A DNA stretch of 56,887 nt from positions 1-56,887 of the forward strand of contig CADCWN010000207.1 of the NCBI GenBank assembly GCA_902806415.1, in the 5' to 3' direction. The position numbers and the translations under genes are program-made. How positions within the stretch are numbered: the stretch's first letter is position 1; the number at the start of each line of letters is the position of its first letter. The notes under the pieces were generated by a model, which was given only the letters and a program-made list of their open reading frames with translations, was not told the DNA's origin and did not search any database. Of the stretch, positions 48,910 through 56,813 are shown one piece after another. The stretch comes from an uncultured Thermomicrobiales bacterium (GTDB taxonomy: Bacteria > Chloroflexota > Chloroflexia > Thermomicrobiales > CADCWN01).

Positions 48910-50109
48910 TTACCACTCTGGATCTGGCACGGTCGCGTCGAATGCGCCGTCCGCGACGGTGATCCGCAGACCCCGTCCGGGCAGGGCGTCATCGACCCTG
49001 GTGAGCAACCCACCGGTGTGCGCATCCTCCACGATCGCGTAGCCGCGCGCCAGGGTGGCGCGCGGGTCGAGCGCCGCGAGTTGGCGCTCCAGCGCGGCGA
49101 TTTGCTGTCCCTGGAGCGCCTGAGTGTGGCGCAGCGATTGCCCAGCACCGCGCTTTAGCACGGTCAGTCGTTCGCGGTTCGCCGCGACCATCTTTTGCGG
49201 CGAGGCGCGACGCAGGGCGTGGCGGGTGCGCTCGATCGCGAGCCCTGCGTCGCTCAGTCGTTCGGCCAGCAACTCGCGCAGGCGGTCGCGCATGGCGACG
49301 ACCTCGCCGGAGAGTTCGCGACAGTCGGGGACGCAGAGTTCGGCGGCCGCCGAGGGCGTGGGCGCGCGCAGGTCGGCGACGAAATCGGCGATCGTCACGT
49401 CGGTCTCGTGTCCGACGCCGCTGATCACCGGCACCCGCGCCGCGAAGATCGCCCGCGCCACCTGCTCGTCATTAAACGCCCAGAGATCCTCCGCCGAGCC
49501 GCCGCCGCGCCCGACGATCAGCACCTCCACCCGCTCGTCGGCGCAGAGCGCCTCGATCCCGGCGACGATCCGCTCCGGCGCGCCGTCGCCCTGCACGAGC
49601 GACGGCGCGAGGACCAGTTCGGCCAGCGGGAAGCGGCGGGCGATCACCGTCTGGATATCGTGCCAGACCGCGCCGGTCGGCGAGGTGACAACCCCGATCG
49701 TGCGCGGCATCGGAGGCAGCGGCCGCTTGCGACCGGGCTCGAACAAGCCCTCGCGCTCCAGGCGGGCGCGCAACTCCTCGAAGGCCAGTTGCAGCGCGCC
49801 GACCCCCGCCGGTTGGACCAGATCGACGCGCAATTGGTACTCGCCGCGCGGCTCGTAGAGGGTCACGCGGCCGTGCGCCTGGATCGCGTCGCCATTCGCC
49901 GGGGTGAACGAGGACCAGCGCGCGTCCTGCTTGAAGAAGACGCAGCGCAACTGGCTCTCGCTGTCTTTCAGCGTGAAGTAGCAATGCCCCGCCGCCGAGC
50001 GCGTGAAGTTCGAGACCTCCCCCTGGATCCAGAGATCGGTCAGGATCGGGTCGCTCTCGAAGAGTTCGACCAGATACTCGGTCAGTTCGTTGACGGCCAG
50101 GACGTTCAT
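48910..50109 (-). CDS. xseA: Exodeoxyribonuclease VII large subunit
   Basis: A 399-residue nuclease subunit. It has an N-terminal OB-fold (DLWIQGEVSNF, HCYFTLKDSESQLRCVFF), then the catalytic region with IGVVTSPTGAVWHDI, VGRGGGSAEDLWAFNDE and SGVGHETDVTIADFVADLRAPTPSAAAEL, and a helical coiled-coil tail ending ARGYAIV. Length and motifs are normal. Start ATG 50109 follows GGGGAG; an upstream open frame of 141 nt is not protein-like. A direct repeat that recurs beyond the vapBC pair lies 55 nt upstream. Confidence 0.96.
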   Translation of the reverse strand: MNVLAVNELTEYLVELFESDPILTDLWIQGEVSNFTRSAAGHCYFTLKDSESQLRCVFFKQDARWSSFTPANGDAIQAHGRVTLYEPRGEYQLRVDLVQPAGVGALQLAFEELRARLEREGLFEPGRKRPLPPMPRTIGVVTSPTGAVWHDIQTVIARRFPLAELVLAPSLVQGDGAPERIVAGIEALCADERVEVLIVGRGGGSAEDLWAFNDEQVARAIFAARVPVISGVGHETDVTIADFVADLRAPTPSAAAELCVPDCRELSGEVVAMRDRLRELLAERLSDAGLAIERTRHALRRASPQKMVAANRERLTVLKRGAGQSLRHTQALQGQQIAALERQLAALDPRATLARGYAIVEDAHTGGLLTRVDDALPGRGLRITVADGAFDATVPDPEW

Positions 50110-50164
50110 CGAGGCTCCCCGATCGGCGGGCGTCCATCGCTTCGGGAGTACGTTCAGCGACCCT

Positions 50165-50206
50165 AACTGTAGCGGGTGGGCGCGGGGGGCGCAAGGAAAG
50201 GGTGGC
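50165..50206. repeat. Direct repeat, copy 1, flanking the toxin-antitoxin segment
   Basis: A 42-nt sequence beginning AACTGTAGCGGGTGGGCGCGG. It recurs in the same orientation at 51066-51107 with about 90% identity. The two copies bracket the vapBC-like genes and lie ~900 nt apart. Confidence 0.75.
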
Positions 50207-50332
50207 GGCTGAGAGAGGAGGAGGGAAGTAGCGGTGCCGGCGGGTGTCAATAATGTGGGCGTGGCACCAGGCTCAGGTTGCGAAACGAAAGACCCTTAAC
50301 GAGCGGCCAGGCACGTGACGCGGTCCGGGCGA

Positions 50333-50788
50333 TCAGGAGCGTACTGTGTGGAGCGGGACGATGGTGATCTTCCCGGTGAAACGCTGCATGTCGTCAACAT
50401 TTTGCGTGAGCAACGTCGAGATGCCGTAGGCCAACATCGTGGCCACGATGTTGGCGTCGTGGATCTGCTTGCCGCCGGTCGAGTGTTCCCGTAGGAGTGC
50501 CAGCAGGTGCGCGGTAACCTGGGCAGTATCGTCGGCGACGATGAAGAGTCGCTCGAACGTCTGGATTTGGGCAATGACCTCGGTTGCGGACAGCGGCGTG
50601 AGGAAGGTCTGAGGGCGAGTGACGACGGCGATGTACTCGCGGATAACCTGACGACTAATCCACAGTACGTCCCCGCGCGTGCGCTGAGCGGAGACGAGGT
50701 CGGCGGCCTCCCGATGTAGCGGCATGGCCGGGAGCGTCGCCCGCAGCAGGACATTGGTGTCGAGGAAGGTGTCACCGCCCGTCGTCAT
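50333..50788 (-). CDS. PIN-domain toxin (VapC-like)
   Basis: A 151-residue PIN-domain ribonuclease. Acidic residues of the metal site appear in FLDTNVLLR (Asp10), SRQVIREYIAV (Glu), KQIHDANIVATM and TQNVDDMQRF. In such pairs the toxin cleaves RNA (often tRNA or rRNA) when released from its antitoxin. The ATG at 50788 lies inside the antitoxin gene (17-nt overlap), the usual coupling in TA operons. Confidence 0.85.
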   Translation of the reverse strand: MTTGGDTFLDTNVLLRATLPAMPLHREAADLVSAQRTRGDVLWISRQVIREYIAVVTRPQTFLTPLSATEVIAQIQTFERLFIVADDTAQVTAHLLALLREHSTGGKQIHDANIVATMLAYGISTLLTQNVDDMQRFTGKITIVPLHTVRS

Positions 50789-50999
50789 CGTACCAATCGG
50801 CGCGGCGCAGCGAGACCGGCCCGACGAGGGGGCGATCGATCATCAGTGACTGGAAGGCCGCCTGCCACTCCTCATCGGACAGCGCCCGCTGGCTCGCGCG
50901 CTCTCGGATCCGGTGCAGCAGGTCGCGCTGCTCGTCGGGTGGCAACTGCTCCACCAGCGCGATCAGCGTCTCATAGGGGATCGTCAGTTGCACGGCCAT
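50772..50999 (-). CDS. Antitoxin of the VapC-like toxin
   Basis: A 75-residue protein encoded directly upstream of, and overlapping, the PIN toxin. The N-terminal part (MAVQLTIPYETLIALVEQLPPDEQRDLL, broken by charged turns) suggests a strand plus helices. The C-terminal part, ending RRADWYDDDGR, would be the toxin-binding tail. Start ATG 50999 follows GGAGG; the frame opens 48 nt upstream. The DNA-binding class is not clear, so I do not call it VapB with certainty. Confidence 0.75.
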   Translation of the reverse strand: MAVQLTIPYETLIALVEQLPPDEQRDLLHRIRERASQRALSDEEWQAAFQSLMIDRPLVGPVSLRRADWYDDDGR

Positions 51000-51065
51000 C
51001 CCGGTGTCCTCCCCCGACTCTACCAAAGCGTCGATGCTGTGCCGCATCGAGCGTTCGGCACTACC

Positions 51066-51140
51066 AACTGTAGCGGGTGGGCGCGGGTTGGCGCAAGGAA
51101 GGTTGGCTCCTCCCTTGAAGCGGGTGGGCGCGGGTGGCGC
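51066..51140. repeat. Direct repeat, copy 2 plus partial copy 3
   Basis: 51066-51107 matches the 42-nt repeat at 50165-50206. A shorter third copy, AGCGGGTGGGCGCGGG..., lies at 51119-51140. Both are immediately upstream of the antitoxin gene, in its likely promoter region. Confidence 0.7.
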
Positions 51141-51221
51141 TGAAACGAGACATCCAGCGTTAGCGCGGCGTGTTGGCCGAAGGTGACACCGTTTCCCGCA
51201 CCCCGAACGCGATCAACGAGA

Positions 51222-51251
51222 ACCCCCTCTCCTCGGATGGGGAGAGGGGGT
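51222..51251 (-). terminator. Stem-loop after the aldehyde dehydrogenase gene
   Basis: ACCCCCTCTCC (51222-51232) pairs with GGAGAGGGGGT (51241-51251) across a short loop, 62 nt beyond the aldehyde dehydrogenase stop codon. There is no clear U-tract. It is a C/G-rich palindrome of the type that also occurs at 18.3 and 34.9 kb. Confidence 0.5.
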
Positions 51252-51312
51252 GCCGAGCGAATGCGAGGCGGGGGTGAGGGCCGCCATCGGCGAACCCATC
51301 CGCCGAATGGAA

Positions 51313-52770
51313 CTACAGGCCGATCGTGACCGCCTTGACCTCCATGAACTCCTCGATCCCCATGCTGCCGTTCTCGCGGCCCAGGCCACTCTCTTTGAAG
51401 CCGCCGAAGGGGATTTGCGGCGCGGTCGGGACCGGATCGTTGATCCCGATGATCCCATACTCCAACCCCTCCGAGACGCGGAAGGCCCGGCCGATGTCGC
51501 GCGTGTAGCAGTAGGCGGCGAGGCCGAACGGCGTGTCGTTCGCCAGCCGGATCCCCTCCTCCTCACTATCGAACGGGACGATTGGTAGGGCGGGGCCGAA
51601 CGTCTCGTCGTGGAGAATCTTGGCGTCAGGCGCGACATCGGCGAGGATCGTCGGCTCGTAGAAGTAGCCCCGCAGGTTGCCATTCAGCGACGCCGACTTG
51701 CCGCCCGCCAGCACCCGTGCGCCGCCCGCGACCGCATCCTTGACCTGATCCTCGACCTTGGCGAAGCCGCGCTCGTCGATCAGCGGCCCGACCTTCGTCT
51801 CCGCGTCCATGCCGTTGCCGACCTTCAAGCCCCGCGCCAACTCGGCCACCCGCTGCGAGAACTGCTCCAGCAGCGGGCGCTGGACGTAGAGGCGGTTGGT
51901 GCAGATGCAGGTCTGCCCGGCGTTGCGGAAGCGCGACATGATCGCCCCCTGCGCCGCCGCCTCGACATCGGCGTCGTCGAAGATCAGCATCGGCGCGTGA
52001 CCGCCGAGTTCGAGCGAGACCTTCTTGACCGTCCCCGCCGCCTGCGCCATCAATTGCTTGCCGACCTCGGTGCTGCCGGTGAAGGTGATCTTGCGGACGA
52101 TCGGGCTCTCCGCCAGCACCTTGCTGACCTCGGGTGCCGACTTGCTGGTGATGATGTTGACGACGCCTGGCGGGAAGCCCGCCTCGTGGAAGGCGCGGAT
52201 GATCTCGATCGCTACTAGCGGCGTCGCTGACGAGGGGCGCAGGACGACCGTGCAGCCCGCCGCCAGGGCCGGCCCGATTTTGCGGGTGATCATCGAGTAG
52301 GGGAAGTTCCAGGGGGTGATCGCCGCCACCACGCCGACCGGTTGGCGGTAGGTCAGCACCCGCTTGCCCGCCGTCGGGCTCGGCACGACCTCGCCGTAGG
52401 TGCGGCGGGCCTCCTCGGCGTTCCAGCGGATGAAGCCCGCGCCGATTGTCGCCTCGCCCTTCGACTCGGCCAGCGGCTTGCCATTCTCCAGGGTCAGGAT
52501 CTGCGCGTGCTCGTCGATCCGGCCCTTGAGGATATCGAACGCCGCGTGCATCAACTCGGCGCGCTCGTCCGCCGGGCGCTTCGACCAGGCCGGGAACGCC
52601 GCGTGCGCCGCGCGCACCGCCGCCTCGGCCTCCGCCGCGCCCGCGTCGGCCACCTCGGCGATCAGGTCGCCGGTCGCCGGGTTCTGCACCGCGAAGGTCT
52701 TGCCCCCCGCCGCATCGATCCACTCGCCGTTGATGTAGAGTTGGTAGGTCTTCGTCGCGGTCGCGGTCAT
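51313..52770 (-). CDS. NAD(P)+-dependent aldehyde dehydrogenase (succinate-semialdehyde dehydrogenase-like)
   Basis: A 485-residue ALDH. The catalytic Cys288 is in NAGQTCICTNR and the general-base Glu254 in LELGGHAP. GSTEVGK binds cofactor. GIIGINDPVPTAPQIPFGGFKESGLGRE near the C-terminus resembles the GabD group. In VVLRPSSATP the usual Lys of VVLKPAExTP, which contacts the cofactor ribose, is Arg178. It would oxidise a semialdehyde to the acid. Start ATG 52770 follows AAGGAG. A TATAAT-like hexamer lies ~62 nt upstream, without a well-spaced -35. Confidence 0.92.
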   Translation of the reverse strand: MTATATKTYQLYINGEWIDAAGGKTFAVQNPATGDLIAEVADAGAAEAEAAVRAAHAAFPAWSKRPADERAELMHAAFDILKGRIDEHAQILTLENGKPLAESKGEATIGAGFIRWNAEEARRTYGEVVPSPTAGKRVLTYRQPVGVVAAITPWNFPYSMITRKIGPALAAGCTVVLRPSSATPLVAIEIIRAFHEAGFPPGVVNIITSKSAPEVSKVLAESPIVRKITFTGSTEVGKQLMAQAAGTVKKVSLELGGHAPMLIFDDADVEAAAQGAIMSRFRNAGQTCICTNRLYVQRPLLEQFSQRVAELARGLKVGNGMDAETKVGPLIDERGFAKVEDQVKDAVAGGARVLAGGKSASLNGNLRGYFYEPTILADVAPDAKILHDETFGPALPIVPFDSEEEGIRLANDTPFGLAAYCYTRDIGRAFRVSEGLEYGIIGINDPVPTAPQIPFGGFKESGLGRENGSMGIEEFMEVKAVTIGL

Positions 52771-52928
52771 CACCCACTCCTTCACGATACTGCGCTCATC
52801 CCCCCTCCTACACGGGGAGACTCTTGCCACCATTATAGCCCGACAAGCCGATCCGTTCGTGCAATGGCCCCTACGGCAGCACGGCCCCCCACGGCAGGAC
52901 GATCACACACCGATGCAGAAGTGCAAAG

Positions 52929-52968
52929 TGGTCGGGTGTAGGGGCGTATTGCATACGCCCGACCCACG
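52929..52968. repeat. Stem-loop repeat in the ALDH/FAD-oxidoreductase gap
   Basis: GGGCGTAT-TGC-ATACGCCC (52942-52960) is a perfect 8-bp stem. An alternative outer pairing TGGTCGGG/CCCGACCCA also exists. It lies in the ~390-nt divergent gap 52771-53161, which otherwise holds no recognised gene. It resembles common short palindromic intergenic repeats. Confidence 0.55.
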
Positions 52969-53161
52969 CCGAGGGTTCCGTAGAGGTGATCGGTCTAACG
53001 ACGTGCGGGCGTAGCCCCACCACGGGTGGTGTACTCCTGATGTCAGCGCCGCCCTGATGCTGCGGAATCTCCCTCTACCGGCCCCTCTATCCGACCTGGG
53101 CGCTTGTGCTACGATGCGCGCCACGGCACGATGAACGCGGTACGCGGTGAGGAGAACGGGG

Positions 53162-54355
53162 ATGGCCGGGACGACGGCTGATGTCGTGATCATCGGGGCG
53201 GGGGTTAATGGGCTGAGCGCCGCGTTTCGGCTCGCGCAGGGCGGCGCGGGCAAGATCGTCGTCGTCGAGCGGACCCACGTCGCGGGTGGCGCGAGCGGCA
53301 AGAGCGGCGCGCTGGTGCGGATGCATTACACTAACGCGCCGGAGACGGAGCTGGCCGTCAAGAGCCTGGGCGTCTTCCAGAACTGGGGCGAGATCGTCGG
53401 CGGCGACTGCGGCTGGAACCCGACCGGCTTCCTGCGGATCGCGCGGCCCGAGCACGAGGCAGCCCTGCGGGCGAACGTCGCGGTGCAGCAGGGGCTCGGG
53501 GTCAATACCCGCGTCGTCTCGGCGGCGGAGGTCGCCGAACTCGCGCCGATGGTCCGCGCGGACGATTTCGATGTCGCCGCCTGGGAACCGGATTCCGGCT
53601 ACGCCGACCCGGTCGCCACGACCTACGGCTTCGCTCGCCGCGCCGCCGAACTGGGCGTCGAGATCCGCACCAACAGCCCCGTCGCGGCGATCACGACCGA
53701 GGGCGGGCGCGTGATCGGCGTCGAACTGGCGGGCGGTGAGCGGATCGCCGCCCCGGCGGTCCTGTTGACCGGCGGTGCCTGGGCCAACGACCTCCTCGCG
53801 CCGCTGGGCCTCGACTTCGGCCTCGTGCCGCAGCGGGTCCAGGTCGCGGTCTTCCACTGGTCGCCCGAGCTGACCGGCCATCCGGTCGTGATCGACTCGT
53901 TCCACAGCAGTTGGCTGCGCCAGGAGGGGTCGGTGGGGACGCTGATCGGCGTCGAGCTTGGCACGCGCGGGACCGACCCGCACGCCTTCTCGGAGGCGGT
54001 CGATGCGGAGCAGATCGAGCGCTGTCGTCGGGCGCTGACGGCGCGAATCCCGGCGATGGACGGCACCCCGATGCGCGGCGCGTGGGCGGGCCTGATCATG
54101 ATGAGCCCGGATGGTCGCCCGATCCTCGACCACCTGCCGGAGTACGAGGGACTGTTCTGCGTCGTCGGCGACAGCGGCACCTCGTTCAAGACCGCGCCCG
54201 CGATCGGCCAGGCGATGGCCGAGTGGATCATCTCCGGCGAGCCGCAACTGCTGGACCTCGCGCCGTTCGCCGCCGCCCGCTTCACCGATGGCCGCGCCTG
54301 GCCGCACGAGCATCGCTATGGCGCGCAGGAGGATGTGGCGACGATCTCGCGGTGA
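53162..54355 (+). CDS. FAD-dependent oxidoreductase, DAO/sarcosine-oxidase-like
   Basis: A 397-residue flavoprotein of the D-amino-acid oxidase superfamily. The FAD-binding VVIIGAGVNGLSAAFRLA opens at residue ~8, with VVVERTHVAGGASGKSG after it. The C-terminal FCVVGDSGTSFKTAPAIGQAMAEWI completes the site. It may oxidise an amine or N-methyl amino acid. Start ATG 53162 follows AGGAG; an upstream GTG is in frame. Element D separates it from the GatC-like/amidase pair, which could release amine or amino-acid products for it, but this is inference. Confidence 0.9.
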   Translation: MAGTTADVVIIGAGVNGLSAAFRLAQGGAGKIVVVERTHVAGGASGKSGALVRMHYTNAPETELAVKSLGVFQNWGEIVGGDCGWNPTGFLRIARPEHEAALRANVAVQQGLGVNTRVVSAAEVAELAPMVRADDFDVAAWEPDSGYADPVATTYGFARRAAELGVEIRTNSPVAAITTEGGRVIGVELAGGERIAAPAVLLTGGAWANDLLAPLGLDFGLVPQRVQVAVFHWSPELTGHPVVIDSFHSSWLRQEGSVGTLIGVELGTRGTDPHAFSEAVDAEQIERCRRALTARIPAMDGTPMRGAWAGLIMMSPDGRPILDHLPEYEGLFCVVGDSGTSFKTAPAIGQAMAEWIISGEPQLLDLAPFAAARFTDGRAWPHEHRYGAQEDVATISR

Positions 54356-54359
54356 GCAG

Positions 54360-54468
54360 AATGACGAGTGACGAGTGACGAATGACGGATAGGTTGAGCG
54401 GGCGGACCCCGGCACCGGGTGGCCTCAACCGTATTCTATTCGCCATTCGTCATTCGTCACTCGTCATT
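54360..54468. repeat. Heptamer-armed stem-loop element D (TGACGAG/TGACGAA type)
   Basis: Left arm 54360-54387 and right arm 54441-54468 consist of about four heptamers of TGACGAR and its complement, matching at about 26 of 28 positions. The 53-nt centre contains its own stem (GGTTGAG/CTCAACC). The element starts 5 nt after the FAD oxidoreductase stop and ends 14 nt before the next ATG. Same architecture as elements A-C but an unrelated heptamer and core. Confidence 0.75.
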
Positions 54469-54482
54469 AGACAGGGAATAAT

Positions 54483-54722
54483 ATGACCGATGAGCACGAG
54501 CCGGACTTAGCCGTCGAGGGGTTGCTGGCGGTGGTGGAGGCGGAGTTCGGGGCGCGGCTGGATGAGGAGGGGCGGGCGAATGTGCGCCGCCAGATCGAGC
54601 GGATCGTGGCGAACTCGCGGGCGCTGTCGGCCTATCCACTGACGAACGGGCAAGAGCCCGACTTCGTTTTCACCGCGTCGGGCGGATCGGGTGGTGGGTC
54701 TACCGCGCGTCGTGAGGGTTGA
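54483..54722 (+). CDS. GatC/AtzG-like small amidase partner
   Basis: A 79-residue protein directly before an amidase gene (3-nt gap). The layout resembles GatC or AtzG, small partners that stabilise amidase-signature enzymes. A helix at ~10-45 (LLAVVEAEF...VRRQIERIVANS) is followed by an extended PLTNGQEPDFVF segment like the GatC L-x-N-x-x-EP belt, then a Gly/Ser tail. A GatC role in translation is unlikely because gatB is absent. Start ATG 54483 follows AGGGAA, just after element D. Confidence 0.7.
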   Translation: MTDEHEPDLAVEGLLAVVEAEFGARLDEEGRANVRRQIERIVANSRALSAYPLTNGQEPDFVFTASGGSGGGSTARREG

Positions 54723-54725
54723 GCG

Positions 54726-56141
54726 ATGGGCGTCGAGACCGATCGCCTCGCCTTCGCCTCGATCCGCGAACTCGGTCGGATGCTGCGCGCGGGCGAGACG
54801 ACGCCGACCGGGCTGGCCGAGTTCTTCCTCGACCGCCTCGATACGGTCGGGCGCGGGCTGAACGCCGTCGTCACCCTGACGCGCGAGCGGGCGCTCGATG
54901 AGGCGCGCGTCGCCGAGCGGGAGTTGGCGGCGGGACACGATCGCGGGCCGCTGCACGGGATCCCCTATGGCGCGAAAGATCTCTGCGCCACCGCGCCGCC
55001 GTACCCGACTTCCTGGGGCGCGGCCCCGCTGCGCGACCAGCAGTTCGCCCACGACGCCACGGCGATCGCCCGGCTGCGCGGGGCGGGAGCGGTCCTGGTG
55101 GCGAAGCTGGCGATGGTCGAGTTGGCCGGCGGGATGGGTTATGACCAGCCGGACGCCGCCTTCACCGGGCCGGGGATCAACCCTTGGCGCGCCGACGCCT
55201 GGAGCGGCGGGTCGTCGAGCGGATCGGGCTCGGCGGTCGGGTCGGGCGCGGTGCCGTTCGCGATCGGCTCCGAAACGGTCGGCTCGATCGTCACGCCGGC
55301 GTCGTTCTGCGGCGTCTCCGGCCTGCGCCCGACCTACGGGCGGGTCAGCCGCCACGGCGCGATGGCCCTCAGTTGGACCCTCGACAAGCTCGGCCCGATG
55401 GCACGCACCGCCGACGACTGCGGCCTCGTCCTCGCCGCGATGGCCGGTCACGACCCCGCCGACGAGACGAGCCTGACCGCCCCCTACCGCTACACCCCCA
55501 AGCGCGAGCGCGTCGCCAACCTCCGCCTGGCGGTGCCGGAGGGCGCGACCGAGAATGTCCAGGGGGACGTCGGCGCGAACTTCCGCGCGGCGCTCGACCA
55601 GCTTGGCGCGATCGCGACGATCGAGGAAATCGCGCTGCCCGACTTCCCCTATGGCCCGGTCGTGACCGCGATCCTCGACGGCGAGTTGGCGAGCGCGTTC
55701 GACGACTTCATCGCCAGCGGCAAGGTCGCCGAGTTGACCGCGCCGGAAGATCGGGTCGGCGGCTACGGCTGGCGGTTCATGCCCGCCAAGGACTACGTCA
55801 CCGCGCTGCGCATCCGCCGCGCGATCCGCCACGCCTGGGACGACCTCCTGGCCCGCTACGACGGGATCATGGCCCCGGCCACAGCGGTCGTCGCCTCGCC
55901 GCTCGACGTGCGGTTCAGCGACTACTTCCCGCGCGACCGCCGCCATGTCCTGACCCAGGTTGGCAACATCATCGGCGCTCCGGCGATCAGCGTGCCGAAC
56001 GGCTTCGGCGAGCGCGGGCTGCCGACCGGGCTGCAAATCCTCGGTCGCGCGGGCGCGGAGAACACCGTCCTCGCGATCGCCCGCGCGTACCAGGGGCGCA
56101 CCGATTGGCATGAGCGGCGACCGACGCTGGCTGGCGGCTGA
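54726..56141 (+). CDS. Amidase-signature family amidase
   Basis: A 471-residue AS-family hydrolase. The Ser-cisSer-Lys triad can be placed as Lys84 (GAKD), cis-Ser163 (GGSSSGSGS) and nucleophile Ser187 (GSETVGSIVTPAS), with the normal 24-residue spacing between the serines. The usual GTDTGGSIRxPA is changed to SETVGSIVTPA, suggesting a distinct specificity pocket. It hydrolyses an amide in the cytoplasm. The context (GatC/AtzG-like subunit, FAD oxidoreductase, ALDH) points to catabolism of a nitrogen compound rather than tRNA amidation. Confidence 0.92.
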   Translation: MGVETDRLAFASIRELGRMLRAGETTPTGLAEFFLDRLDTVGRGLNAVVTLTRERALDEARVAERELAAGHDRGPLHGIPYGAKDLCATAPPYPTSWGAAPLRDQQFAHDATAIARLRGAGAVLVAKLAMVELAGGMGYDQPDAAFTGPGINPWRADAWSGGSSSGSGSAVGSGAVPFAIGSETVGSIVTPASFCGVSGLRPTYGRVSRHGAMALSWTLDKLGPMARTADDCGLVLAAMAGHDPADETSLTAPYRYTPKRERVANLRLAVPEGATENVQGDVGANFRAALDQLGAIATIEEIALPDFPYGPVVTAILDGELASAFDDFIASGKVAELTAPEDRVGGYGWRFMPAKDYVTALRIRRAIRHAWDDLLARYDGIMAPATAVVASPLDVRFSDYFPRDRRHVLTQVGNIIGAPAISVPNGFGERGLPTGLQILGRAGAENTVLAIARAYQGRTDWHERRPTLAGG

Positions 56142-56264
56142 AATCCGAGACTGCGCTCGGGGCAAGCCCTGTGACGACGCACAGGATACAGCCGCGCCTC
56201 GCGGTGCTGTGGCCACCAAGCGCACTTGGACGGGTCGAGAACCGGTGCTTATGGTGCTTGCCCC

Positions 56265-56639
56265 TCAGTTGCGCGTGACGTGGGCCGAGACTGCCAGCCA
56301 GCGCCCCCCGCGCCGCGCCCACACATCCGTGTAGCGGCCGGACCCGGGACGACCATCCGGCAAGGTGTAGGTGGTCCGCGCGTGGATGATCGCGATGTCG
56401 CCCAGCAGTCGCACCTTGACATCGCGCGCTTCGAGGGTGGTAATCGTGACCGGGCGTGCGGTCTGCTCCAGGAATGCACCCCGATCGACCAGGGTGCCGT
56501 CCGGGTTGCTACAGAGAAAATCGTCGGCCAGGATCTCGTCGAACCGGCGCACATCCGCGTGCTGCACCGAGCGGATGTAGTCGCGATTCAATCCCAGCAA
56601 GGTATCGAGATCGCAATTGACGGCGGTGTTGGACTGCAT
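56265..56639 (-). CDS. SnoaL/NTF2-like protein
   Basis: A 124-residue cone-fold protein with the DUF4440/SnoaL-like pattern: LLGLNRDYIRSVQHADVRRFDEILADDFLC, then RGAFLEQTA, VKVRLLGDIAIIHARTTYTLPDGRPG and YTDVWARRGGRWLAVSAHVTR. Such proteins bind small ligands or act as minor isomerases or hydrolases; none can be named. Start ATG 56639 follows AGAAGGAGG with ideal spacing; the frame extends 138 nt further without support. Convergent with the amidase gene. Confidence 0.87.
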   Translation of the reverse strand: MQSNTAVNCDLDTLLGLNRDYIRSVQHADVRRFDEILADDFLCSNPDGTLVDRGAFLEQTARPVTITTLEARDVKVRLLGDIAIIHARTTYTLPDGRPGSGRYTDVWARRGGRWLAVSAHVTRN

Positions 56640-56771
56640 CGTGACCTCCTTCTGTGCGTGGAATAGGAAGGCTGTCATCGTATCCAGCCTCATCACCCCT
56701 GTCCAATAGTTATCTTCGGGCGGAGCACCGGCGTGCCTCTTCCCGAAGTGTGCGCGCCAGGCGAGAAACCC

Positions 56772-56800
56772 TTGCAACCCCGGCGCGACCCGCGTATACT
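56772..56800 (+). promoter_or_regulatory. Promoter of tRNA-Gln
   Basis: TTGCAA (56772-56777), a 17-nt spacer and TATACT (56795-56800). Transcription would start ~7 nt later, just before the tRNA at 56814. This is the best promoter match in the window. Confidence 0.8.
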
Positions 56801-56813
56801 ATTTGCCGGACGG

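Noticed and set aside
54483-56141. GatCA of tRNA-dependent amidotransferase
   Set aside because: No gatB is present, the nucleophile motif is divergent and the context is catabolic; GatC/AtzG-like is as far as the evidence goes.
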